Assembly: GCA_016288355.1 (NCBI GenBank)
Contig: JAEEYY010000163.1
Span: forward strand, 1-9,557
DNA length: 9,557 nt
Reading direction: 5' to 3'
From: Synergistes sp.
GTDB taxonomy: Bacteria; Synergistota; Synergistia; Synergistales; Synergistaceae
The notes under the pieces are model-generated. The model did not search any database. It saw only the letters and a program-made list of their open reading frames with translations, and was not told the origin of the DNA. Positions 1-5,910 of this stretch are shown here, in pieces. A program made the translations under genes and the position numbers. Position 1 is the first letter of the stretch. Every line of letters starts with the position of its first letter.

Positions 1-18
1 CACACACGCCTCCGCCAT
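1..18 (-). CDS. Possible 5' end of a divergent gene (partial)
   Basis: On the minus strand an ATG at 18-16 opens six in-frame codons (M-A-E-A-C-V) before the window ends. A purine-rich GGAGGGG lies at 35-29, ten bases upstream, a workable Shine-Dalgarno position. The rest of the gene is outside the window, so nothing can be said of its product. A chance ATG after a GA-rich stretch remains possible. Confidence 0.35.
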
Positions 19-173
19 TTCTTTATGACCCCTCCAAAAATAAAAATGCTGCCGTATCAATTCGTGCGGCGCAGAACGTAAGCATGTCCGAAGGACCTTG
101 CACCCCTCCCAAAATAGTGCGTCTTTCAACCCCGGTATAACAGCATTCCGGCGCTTGCGGGGGCCGTGAATGT

Positions 174-201
174 TTGAAAAAAGGGGGTTTAATGATATAA
201 T
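174..201 (+). promoter_or_regulatory. Sigma-70-type promoter for tRNA-Pro
   Basis: TTGAAA (174-179) and a perfect TATAAT (196-201) are separated by 16 bp. The predicted transcription start is near 208, only a few bases before the mature 5' end of tRNA-Pro at 211, which is normal for a tRNA gene with a short leader. Confidence 0.75.
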
Positions 202-210
202 CCCGTTGTT

Positions 211-288
211 CGGGATGTAGCGCAGTCTGGTTAGCGCACCTGCTTTGGGAGCAGGGGGTCGTCGGTTCGAATCCGACCATCCCGACCA
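211..288 (+). tRNA. tRNA-Pro (anticodon TGG)
   Basis: The cloverleaf is complete. Acceptor CGGGATG (211-217) pairs with CATCCCG (278-284), the discriminator is A285, and CCA is encoded at 286-288. The anticodon stem CCTGC/GCAGG (from 239) encloses a 7-nt loop with TGG at 246-248. The T arm GTCGG-TTCGAAT-CCGAC has the standard loop. The UGG anticodon can serve most or all proline codons by wobble. The gene has its own promoter just upstream. Confidence 0.97.
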
Positions 289-332
289 TTTTTATACGCA
301 CATTTTTCCGTGAACTGCGTCTGCACCGGCAG

Positions 333-360
333 TTGACAATATTCCAGAATTCTATATAAT
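333..360 (+). promoter_or_regulatory. Consensus sigma-70 promoter for tRNA-Gln/tRNA-Glu
   Basis: Both hexamers are perfect: TTGACA at 333-338 and TATAAT at 355-360, with a 16-bp spacer. The predicted start is near 367, eleven bases before tRNA-Gln. This should be one of the strongest promoters in the window. It lies between tRNA-Pro and tRNA-Gln, so the Gln/Glu pair can be transcribed independently of Pro. Confidence 0.85.
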
Positions 361-377
361 AGCCATGTTTGTTTCAT

Positions 378-451
378 TGGGGTATGGTGCAACGGCAGCA
401 CGCCTGACTCTGGATCAGGTAATCGAGGTTCAAATCCTTGTACCCCAGCCA
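378..451 (+). tRNA. tRNA-Gln (anticodon CTG)
   Basis: Acceptor TGGGGTA (378-384) pairs with TACCCCA (441-447), the discriminator is G448, and CCA is encoded at 449-451. The anticodon stem CCTGA/TCAGG encloses loop CTCTGGA, giving CTG at 410-412. The T arm is CGAGG-TTCAAAT-CCTTG with one G-U pair. The weak U1-A72 pair and G73 are typical bacterial tRNA-Gln identity features. C34 restricts it to CAG, so a UUG isoacceptor is expected elsewhere in the genome. Confidence 0.97.
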
Positions 452-462
452 TACAGAGGTAT

Positions 463-538
463 GGTCCCTTCGTCTAGGGGCCCAGGACGGCGGGTTCTCA
501 GCCCGTTAACAGGAGTTCGAATCTCCTAGGGACTGCCA
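463..538 (+). tRNA. tRNA-Glu (anticodon CTC)
   Basis: The gene lies eleven bases after tRNA-Gln, so the two are probably cotranscribed and then processed. Acceptor GGTCCCT (463-469) pairs with AGGGACT (528-534), which makes the end pair G1-U72 a wobble. The discriminator is G535 and CCA is encoded at 536-538. The anticodon loop TTCTCAG carries CTC at 497-499. The T arm AGGAG-TTCGAAT-CTCCT is perfect. The anticodon reads GAG only, so a UUC isoacceptor should exist elsewhere. Confidence 0.96.
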
Positions 539-579
539 ATATATACGCCGCGTGCCTGAGAGACGCGGAAGTTTTATCG

Positions 580-612
580 GGGAGAAGGCGTTATGCGCGT
601 TCTCCCTTTTTT
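580..612 (+). terminator. Rho-independent terminator of the tRNA cluster
   Basis: GGGAGAA (580-586) pairs with TTCTCCC (600-606). After one G/G mismatch, GCG (588-590) pairs with CGC (596-598) around the loop TTATG, and a run of six T follows (607-612). A smaller perfect hairpin, CCGCGT (548-553) with ACGCGG (563-568), lies between tRNA-Glu and the terminator and may guide 3' processing. Apart from these two hairpins I see nothing else in 539-640. Confidence 0.88.
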
Positions 613-653
613 GTACGACCGATATCCTGTCCTGATGCGAAGGGGGATCGCTT

Positions 654-1358
654 ATGGCCTCAAACACAACGGAAAACAGCAATGCAGCTCCCGGTCTTTC
701 CGCTTCAGCCGGCGGCAGGATGATCTATTTCCTGCGCCACGGAAGGACTGAATGGAACAACCAGCTCCGTTATCAGGGCGCCGTGGATATCCCGCTCAAT
801 GAAGACGGGCGGATGCAGGCGCATAAAGCGGCGCTCCGCTTTTCATCAGCGGATATAGACGCGGTCATATCAAGCCCGCTCTCCAGAGCCATGGAGACCG
901 CGGAGCGCATCGCTTCGTTTCATAAGGGGCTGAAGGTCGAGAGCACGCCGCTGCTTACGGAGGTCGATTTCGGCAAATGGGAGGGACGTACGGTCCCTGA
1001 GATAAAAGCCGGGTACGCTGATGTTTTCGCAAAATGGAGGAACGACCCGCTGAACGTTGACGCTCCCGGAGGGGAGAGCATGGACTCCCTTTACGAAAGG
1101 TGCGGGCTTTTTGCCGAACAGCTGCTTGCAAGGCCTGAGCGCAGCATAGTGGTGGTCGGGCACGGAGCTATGCTGCGTGCGCTTTTCCCGCGCCTGCTTC
1201 AGCTTCCGCGCGTAAGCTATTTCTGGAAGACCCGGCTGGACAACTGCTCGATAACTGCGTTCAGCGCGGACGCCGGCAGATTTGCGCTTATTTATCAGAA
1301 CGACACCCTGCACCTTAAGATCACCGAGGATAAAATAGCTTATCTGCCGATTTTATAG
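654..1358 (+). CDS. Histidine phosphatase family protein (phosphoglycerate mutase-like)
   Basis: This 234-residue protein belongs to the two-histidine phosphatase/phosphoglycerate mutase superfamily. The family signature RHGRTEWN starts at R28, with H29 as the phospho-accepting histidine. The other expected residues are R78 in SSPLSRAMETA, acidic E103 in LLTEVDFGKWEG, and the second histidine H170 in VVVGHGAMLR. No signal peptide is visible, so it should be cytoplasmic. The start ATG 654 has a GGGGG stretch about seven bases upstream. A later ATG at 720 would remove a 22-residue low-complexity N-tail and begin just before the core MIYFLRHG, so it is a real alternative. Substrate cannot be read from the sequence: members include alpha-ribazole phosphatase (CobC), cofactor-dependent phosphoglycerate mutase-like enzymes and broad-specificity phosphatases. 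No cobalamin genes are nearby, so I give no symbol. It follows the tRNA terminator by about 40 bp with no obvious promoter of its own. Confidence 0.92.
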   Translation: MASNTTENSNAAPGLSASAGGRMIYFLRHGRTEWNNQLRYQGAVDIPLNEDGRMQAHKAALRFSSADIDAVISSPLSRAMETAERIASFHKGLKVESTPLLTEVDFGKWEGRTVPEIKAGYADVFAKWRNDPLNVDAPGGESMDSLYERCGLFAEQLLARPERSIVVVGHGAMLRALFPRLLQLPRVSYFWKTRLDNCSITAFSADAGRFALIYQNDTLHLKITEDKIAYLPIL

Positions 1359-1378
1359 CATATAATTTCTTAAATATG

Positions 1379-1387
1379 TGGTAAAAT
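1379..1387 (+). promoter_or_regulatory. Candidate extended -10 promoter before the sigma-factor gene
   Basis: In the A+T-rich gap after the phosphatase gene, TGG directly precedes TAAAAT (1382-1387), an extended -10 arrangement. No convincing -35 box lies at 16-18 bp. A separate TATAAT at 1361-1366 also lacks a -35. Transcription from the extended -10 would start near 1394, leaving a short leader before ATG 1430. Read-through from the phosphatase gene is equally possible because no terminator separates them. Confidence 0.35.
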
Positions 1388-1429
1388 TAAACAGATATTG
1401 AATTTGCCTTGAGACAGGATGTGATTCTG

Positions 1430-2029
1430 ATGCGCGGCGAAACCGAAAAATTCAGCGTAATTGACGATGAACCCCAGATGTGGAAAGATTGTTCCGCCGG
1501 CAGCGCAGAGGCAAGGGAAAAGCTCATTCTTGCAAACCGTCCCATGGTCTACTGGCTGGCAAAGAAATTAAAAGTTCCCTACGATACTTATCAGGATCTG
1601 ATTCAGGAAGGTATGCTCGCGCTTATAGGCGCCGTGGATTCTTTCGATCCGGAGCGCGGCGTGCGCTTCTCTACGTTTGCGTATTACAGGATTCGCGGGC
1701 GCATGATCAATTTCCTGCAGCGTGTCGAAGCGAAGGCTCCCGCACCCGTGGACGAAACCGAGCTTTCAGGCAGCTATGATACACAGCTTGCATTCAGCGA
1801 AGCTGACCGCAGCGAATGGTCGATAGACCTTGAGAATGCGCTCTCGCAGCTTTCGGAGCGCGAGACAGAGATAATAAGCGCGCTGATAATGGAAGGCCGT
1901 ATCGCACGTGAAGTGGCCGATGAGAAGAACATCGACGTGAGCCATGTCTACAGGATAAGAAGAAAAGCTCTCGCAAAGCTGAAATCATGGCTCGGAATAC
2001 AGCCGGAGGGCGCCACAGACGAGGCTTAA
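1430..2029 (+). CDS. Sigma-70 family RNA polymerase sigma factor (regions 2 and 4 only)
   Basis: This 199-residue protein directs RNA polymerase to promoters. Region 2 spans about residues 32-98: the core-binding helices are followed by DLIQEGMLALIGAVDSFDP and then by RFSTFAYYRIRGRMINFLQR, the -10 recognition and melting helices. Region 4 spans about 138-187: LSERETEIISALI is followed by a helix-turn-helix ending in VSHVYRIRRKALAKLKSWL. Only about 40 acidic, low-conservation residues link the two, so region 3 is missing, as in ECF factors, although region 2 reads more like group 3 factors. I chose ATG 1430 because AGGA lies ten bases upstream. An upstream TTG at 1409 lacks a ribosome site and a GTG at 1421 has one too close. 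The next gene, a membrane protein, starts 44 bp downstream and the outer-membrane cluster follows. A role in envelope gene control is inference from position. Confidence 0.92.
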   Translation: MRGETEKFSVIDDEPQMWKDCSAGSAEAREKLILANRPMVYWLAKKLKVPYDTYQDLIQEGMLALIGAVDSFDPERGVRFSTFAYYRIRGRMINFLQRVEAKAPAPVDETELSGSYDTQLAFSEADRSEWSIDLENALSQLSERETEIISALIMEGRIAREVADEKNIDVSHVYRIRRKALAKLKSWLGIQPEGATDEA

Positions 2030-2073
2030 ACAGGGATAATGTTTTATCTTTGTCCGTGGAGTGGGTTGACAGC

Positions 2074-2712
2074 ATGACACAGAAAACCAAAAGACTTCAG
2101 AGATGGCTCGACAGACTGACAGCCGCCTGCGACAGCCGCAGGTGGGGTTCGGCTGTCGCTGAGGCCGACTGCCTTTCAGCGGAGCTTAAACAGGTCAGGG
2201 AAGAACTCTGGAAAGAGGCGGAGAAAGAGACCGTCAGGACCCCGTTTTCAGTGAGGGCCGGAGGAGCCGTTTTCTGCGGTGCCAGGTCTGTTGCCATAGC
2301 GCTTCTTATAATCTGCCTTACTACGATTCCAATTGCAGTTGAAAGCGGTAAACCATCCCCGTCAGCGCAGCGGGCTTTTTCTTCGGTGCCGGCAGGGCGC
2401 GGCGGTGAGTTTGCGATAGTGACCACAGAGGAAAAAGAACTTATAACGATGCTTCGCAAAAGCCTCAACGACAGCAATATTGCTGTGCGCGCAGCAGAAG
2501 TCAGGCCCCATACGCCGAAAAAAGCTGCTGTTACCGCAGTTAAGGCTGCCGTACGTGAAGTGCCTGCCGCTGCTCCCGTCATGCAGGCGCAGAAACCGGT
2601 AAAACCGCAGAAACAGGAAAATACGATAAAAACCGAAGAGCTGCTGACCCTTATACAGATAGGCGAGAAGAGTCTGCGCGGGGGAGAGCCGGCGATCCGG
2701 ATAATCAACTGA
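2074..2712 (+). CDS. Unrecognised single-pass membrane protein next to the sigma factor
   Basis: I do not recognise a family. From ATG 2074 it has 212 residues. Residues 1-64 are charged and helix-prone, including AELKQVREELWKEAEKE. One hydrophobic segment at about 65-89 (core SVAIALLIICLTTIPIAV) should span the inner membrane, with positive charges on the N-terminal side favouring N-in/C-out topology. After it come a short helical stretch (TEEKELITMLRKSL), an Ala/Lys/Pro/Val-rich linker at about 145-182, and a C-terminal helix (TEELLTLIQIGEKSL). This linker-plus-helix layout would suit a periplasmic partner-binding tail. The frame is open upstream into the sigma gene, but ATG 2074 fits best, with GGAG twelve bases before it. 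Its place right after a sigma-factor gene and its topology resemble an anti-sigma factor. However, the zinc anti-sigma HxxxCxxC motif is absent, so that role is a guess. The bamA gene follows 32 bp later. Confidence 0.75.
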   Translation: MTQKTKRLQRWLDRLTAACDSRRWGSAVAEADCLSAELKQVREELWKEAEKETVRTPFSVRAGGAVFCGARSVAIALLIICLTTIPIAVESGKPSPSAQRAFSSVPAGRGGEFAIVTTEEKELITMLRKSLNDSNIAVRAAEVRPHTPKKAAVTAVKAAVREVPAAAPVMQAQKPVKPQKQENTIKTEELLTLIQIGEKSLRGGEPAIRIIN

Positions 2713-2744
2713 TTTAACCCCTTTTTGTCTGAGGAGTGGTCTTT

Positions 2745-4640
2745 GTGCATAAAAAATTAACGATCCTTGCCCTTATATCAGCGGCGCTTATCTGCTCGCT
2801 GTCATGCGCAGCCGCAGCGGACGAGGCCGCAGCCCCCGTATCGGAGGATAACGCTCCGCACAGCGCAGCCCCGGCTCCTGATCCCAAAGATATGGAAAAG
2901 CTTGCCGGCCCTGTCATAGAGAGCATAGAGGTCAAAGGCAACGAAGAGATCGCAGGCGATCATATACTGAGCATCGTTACTTCCAAAGTCGGCGAACACG
3001 TCGACGAAGAGAAGCTGCGCAAGGACGCGGACGCCATATTTGAGCTCGGCTTCTTTAATTCTGCGGATTACAAAGTCACTGATGAAGGCGACGGCGTCAA
3101 GGTCACTTTTGTAGTCGTGGAAAACCCGAAGGTCGGGGAGATAAAATTTGTCGGCAATACCGTCTATTCCGATGAAAAGCTGATGGAGGTCGTCTTTACA
3201 CAGCCCGGAATGATATTCAACAGGACCTTCTTCCGCAACGACCTTCAGAGAATAAAGGAAAAATATCAGTCCGACGGCTATGTAATGGCAAATGTCAAGG
3301 ACGTAAGGATAAACGGCGATGTGATAACGGTCGAGATAATCGAGCCGAAGATATCCGACATAATAATCCAGGGAAACAGGATAACCAAGAAACATATAAT
3401 CGAGCGTTATCTCAAGATCAAGTCAGGAGAGCTCTTTAACGCAAATAAACTGCGCCTTACTCTGAATCGTCTGCAGGGGCTCGGTTATTTCAGCGACGTG
3501 AACGTCAACTTTGAGCCCGGCGAGAATCAGGACGAGGTCATAGTCATCCTGACTGTCGAAGAAGGCCGCACCGGAAAGCTGGGCTTCAACGTTTCATACG
3601 GTACCGAAAGCGGTTTCGGCGGCGGTATGAGCTATGAAAACTACAACATATCCGGACGGGGGCTCAAGCTCAGCGTCGGCTTCGAACTCGGAGACCGCGA
3701 AGAGTACTGGCTCACGCTGGAACAGCCCTACATGAGCGGAAAGGTCATGTCCTGGAGGGTGGGCGCCTACAGGCGCGCATGGGACGACGTTTATTACTAT
3801 CAGAACGACAAGCAGTATCTGGAATATGACCGCGATAAATACGGAGCATTCCTGGGCTTCGGTAAAAAATTCAGGGATGAATCAAAATACAACTGGTATC
3901 TGCTGTTAGACTGGCATAAGACAAAGAACGACAACATCAGAGAAAGGGACGGTTTCATAGAAGATTTCCCGAAGCCTGTCGATCGTGCGGAAGAGCTGCT
4001 CAGGATACGCGAAGAGGAACTTGCTGAAGGTAACTACTATTCGGCCACGCTTTCTTTCAGGCGTTTCAATATCGACGAATACGCAGCTTATACCCACGGG
4101 GATATAGAAAGCCTGAATTTCCAGTTCGGCAAAGCGAATGTCAACGATGTCGATTACAGCTACATGAAATACTGGCTTGAAGCAAAACTCTATTTCCCGG
4201 TCGGAAACTTCCTCAAGGGCTTCTTTGAGACCAATCTGCTGGACGGCTACGGCGATAAACCGGTTATCTTCGCAACGCGCCTGGTGGCCGGCGCGTCTAC
4301 AGGGGACGTCCCCTACGATGAAATGTATACCCTCGGAGGCGACAACACGCTGCGCGGCTATGACGATGACTATTACCGCGGCCGCAAGATGGTGCTGGGC
4401 AACTTCGAGCTCCGCATCCCGATGCAGAAGATGTTCTCGCTGGTGCTCTTCTACGACGTGGGACGCGCATGGGATTCCGGCAAGTGGCGCAAAGGCGAGG
4501 AGGTCGTTTACGGCGACAGCGACTGGGGTTCGGCTCCCGGCATAGGCGTACGGCTCAACACTCCAATAGGAAATCTGCGTCTTGACTATGCACACGGAGA
4601 CGAAAGCAGGTTCCACTTTGGATTTGGAGAACTCTTCTAA
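2745..4640 (+). CDS. bamA: BamA, outer-membrane beta-barrel assembly protein (Omp85 family)
   Basis: BamA is the core of the machine that folds beta-barrel proteins into the outer membrane. From GTG 2745 the product has 631 residues. A signal peptide begins MHKKLTILALISAALIC with probable cleavage after the AAAA stretch near residue 26. Three POTRA repeats follow at about 57-129, 131-202 and 203-274, opening with IESIEVKGNEEI, VGEIKFVGNTVY and ISDIIIQGNRIT. The Omp85 barrel runs from about 277 to the end, with the conserved loop-6 motif GGDNTLRGY near 531-539 and a terminal aromatic (ending GELF). E. coli BamA has five POTRA domains and about 810 residues, so this is a short three-POTRA form. 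GTG 2745 is preferred because GAGGAG ends eight bases before it. The in-frame GTG at 2736 overlaps that ribosome site. The Omp85 relative TamA also has three POTRA domains, but the location beside lpx genes favours BamA. Confidence 0.93.
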   Translation: MHKKLTILALISAALICSLSCAAAADEAAAPVSEDNAPHSAAPAPDPKDMEKLAGPVIESIEVKGNEEIAGDHILSIVTSKVGEHVDEEKLRKDADAIFELGFFNSADYKVTDEGDGVKVTFVVVENPKVGEIKFVGNTVYSDEKLMEVVFTQPGMIFNRTFFRNDLQRIKEKYQSDGYVMANVKDVRINGDVITVEIIEPKISDIIIQGNRITKKHIIERYLKIKSGELFNANKLRLTLNRLQGLGYFSDVNVNFEPGENQDEVIVILTVEEGRTGKLGFNVSYGTESGFGGGMSYENYNISGRGLKLSVGFELGDREEYWLTLEQPYMSGKVMSWRVGAYRRAWDDVYYYQNDKQYLEYDRDKYGAFLGFGKKFRDESKYNWYLLLDWHKTKNDNIRERDGFIEDFPKPVDRAEELLRIREEELAEGNYYSATLSFRRFNIDEYAAYTHGDIESLNFQFGKANVNDVDYSYMKYWLEAKLYFPVGNFLKGFFETNLLDGYGDKPVIFATRLVAGASTGDVPYDEMYTLGGDNTLRGYDDDYYRGRKMVLGNFELRIPMQKMFSLVLFYDVGRAWDSGKWRKGEEVVYGDSDWGSAPGIGVRLNTPIGNLRLDYAHGDESRFHFGFGELF

Positions 4641-4659
4641 AAGAAATGAACAGAAATAC

Positions 4660-5889
4660 GTGAAGATCGTTGCGGCAGTCCTGACTGCCGCAACGTTTGT
4701 TGTATTATTCTGTTTTGATGCGTGGGCATCTGTCGAGATAAGCGGTCTGCCGCAGTGGCAGGCCGCTCTGGCAAAACAGAGTCTGGAAGCTGTCTATGAA
4801 GGGATGCCTCATGAACAGCCCGCCTCCTTTCAGGCAGAGATAATGAAGACCGTGGCGTCCCGCATATTCGCCGGCTACGATGTGGAAACGGCTGCGCTGA
4901 AAGGCGGCGTGATCCGTGTGGATTTTTCCGCACCGCATAAAAAGCCGTGGACGGTGGATGTTAAGATCCCGCAGCTGCAGTCCCCTGCGCTTGAGTGGTT
5001 CGCGGAAGATGTGAAGTCTCTTAAGCCGGGGATAGAAGCAATGCTCGACGGGGTGCCGCTCGAATCCATAGCCTGGTCCGACAAGGCGCTGCAGGATCAG
5101 ATAAACACGCTTGCCGGCGATATGCTGCCGGGCTGGGAACTTTCGCTTCTGATGACAGCGAAGGAAGAAGTTTGTGAGATATCCGTATCATTTGCGCCTA
5201 AGATGCCGATGATTCTTGCCGTCAATCCGGCGCCGGTCTCAAACTCGCTGCCTATGGTCTTTCACGGCGAGCTCAGGAATAAACTGATGGGCGAATCATC
5301 AGCGTTTATAGGGCTTCCGGTCGCGTGGACGGCAAAGCATTCCGAGGATATAAACCTGTGGGCGGAGGATTACGTAAACGAACAGCGCATTACGAAACGT
5401 TCAGCCGCAAACGCTGACGTTTCATTCTCTCCCTCTCAGATATCGCAGCTCAATGTGCGCGTGGAGAGCCGCATATACACGATAGGCGCATGGGCCGCTA
5501 TCTATGCCGGGACTTCGGATCATTCAGCCGAACTCGGACTGCACCTCGGACGTAAGGTCGAACTGCTTTCCGACGTCCCGATGGAGGCCTACGCCGAAGC
5601 AAGGCTCGGCCTTCAGGACTGGGAGCTTTCCTGCAGATTCGGCCTGCGCTTCCGTGCGCTGCGTGATTTCTGGCTTGGCGGAGAGTGGGACACCGACGGC
5701 GACATGTGGTGGGCAAGGCTCACTATGGATCCGCAGCTGCACAAGCCCTATTTCTGGGTGAGAGTCAGCGAAGAGGGAGATTTTAACGGCGCGGTCGGCT
5801 GGCGCGCTACTGAGAACATCTCATTCGAAGTTGAATACGACGCAAGAGACGAAGACCGCTGGAGCTTAAAGATGCTCGGCAACCTGTAG
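4660..5889 (+). CDS. Exported protein, unrecognised; POTRA-like N-half and barrel-like C-half
   Basis: I do not recognise the family. From GTG 4660 it has 409 residues. The signal peptide is clear: MKIVAAVLTAATFVVLFCF with a signal peptidase I site DAWA|S after residue 23. Residues 25-104 read as strand (VEISGL), two helices (QAALAKQSLEAVYEG; FQAEIMKTVASRIFAG) and two strands (VIRVDFSA; WTVDVKIP), the order of a POTRA domain. A similar unit may lie at about 112-180. From about residue 290, alternating polar/hydrophobic, aromatic-rich stretches (AYAEARLGL, ELSCRFGLRF, DFWLGGEWD, MWWARLTMD, PYFWVRVSE, ISFEVEYDA) suggest membrane beta-hairpins, though the C-terminus is Leu, not Phe. The start is uncertain. 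ATG 4582 and TTG 4618 (AGCAGG upstream) are in frame and overlap bamA; GTG 4660 has only a weak ribosome site but gives the most ordinary signal peptide. Position between bamA and lpxD suggests an envelope-assembly role, which is inference. Confidence 0.8.
   Translation: MKIVAAVLTAATFVVLFCFDAWASVEISGLPQWQAALAKQSLEAVYEGMPHEQPASFQAEIMKTVASRIFAGYDVETAALKGGVIRVDFSAPHKKPWTVDVKIPQLQSPALEWFAEDVKSLKPGIEAMLDGVPLESIAWSDKALQDQINTLAGDMLPGWELSLLMTAKEEVCEISVSFAPKMPMILAVNPAPVSNSLPMVFHGELRNKLMGESSAFIGLPVAWTAKHSEDINLWAEDYVNEQRITKRSAANADVSFSPSQISQLNVRVESRIYTIGAWAAIYAGTSDHSAELGLHLGRKVELLSDVPMEAYAEARLGLQDWELSCRFGLRFRALRDFWLGGEWDTDGDMWWARLTMDPQLHKPYFWVRVSEEGDFNGAVGWRATENISFEVEYDARDEDRWSLKMLGNL
4668..4714 (+). terminator. 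Terminator-like perfect hairpin at the bamA/downstream gene junction
   Basis: CGTTGCGGCAGTC (4668-4680) and its exact reverse complement GACTGCCGCAACG (4683-4695) flank only two bases, giving a stem of at least 12 bp with a CCTG tetraloop. The stretch 4696-4714 is T-rich (TTTGTTGTATTATTCTG) but not an unbroken T run. The hairpin starts 28 bases after the bamA stop and encodes part of the next gene's signal peptide (V-A-A-V-L-T-A-A-T). It could act as a partial terminator or attenuator after bamA, an mRNA-stabilising 3' end, or a structure limiting initiation at GTG 4660. Confidence 0.55.
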
Positions 5890-5910
5890 ATCTGAAAAGG
5901 AATGGATAGT

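Noticed and set aside
23..301. Minus-strand reading frame containing a GFEPTTPCSQS-like stretch
   Set aside because: It is the antisense translation of tRNA-Pro, a well-known source of false proteins.
231..452. Minus-strand reading frame with GFEPRLPDPESG and DGRIRTDDPL-like stretches
   Set aside because: It is antisense to the tRNA genes; the tRNA folds fully explain this DNA.
2122..2139. Hairpin CCTGCG-ACAGC-CGCAGG and a repeated GACAGCCGC-type word
   Set aside because: A 6-bp stem in G+C-rich coding DNA with no T tail is expected by chance.
2690..2730. CCGG-CGAT-CCGG hairpin followed by CCCCTTTTTG as a terminator before bamA
   Set aside because: The stem is only 4 bp and the T run lies about 20 bases downstream.
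2097..2750. Long minus-strand open frame (217 codons) opposite the membrane-protein gene
   Set aside because: The plus-strand frame has a membrane segment, a plausible start and correct spacing between two real genes. The minus frame is low-complexity Ser/Ala/Thr and probably a shadow. I am less sure here than elsewhere because the plus-strand protein is also unrecognised.
2745..2830. BamA N-terminus as a lipoprotein signal (SLSC)
   Set aside because: The -3 residue is Ser rather than Leu/Val/Ile, and a normal signal peptidase I site (AAAA|DE) follows.
3906..4616. Long minus-strand open frame (236 codons) opposite bamA
   Set aside because: It lies fully inside a gene with clear Omp85 motifs, has no recognisable domain, and such antisense frames are common in DNA of this composition.
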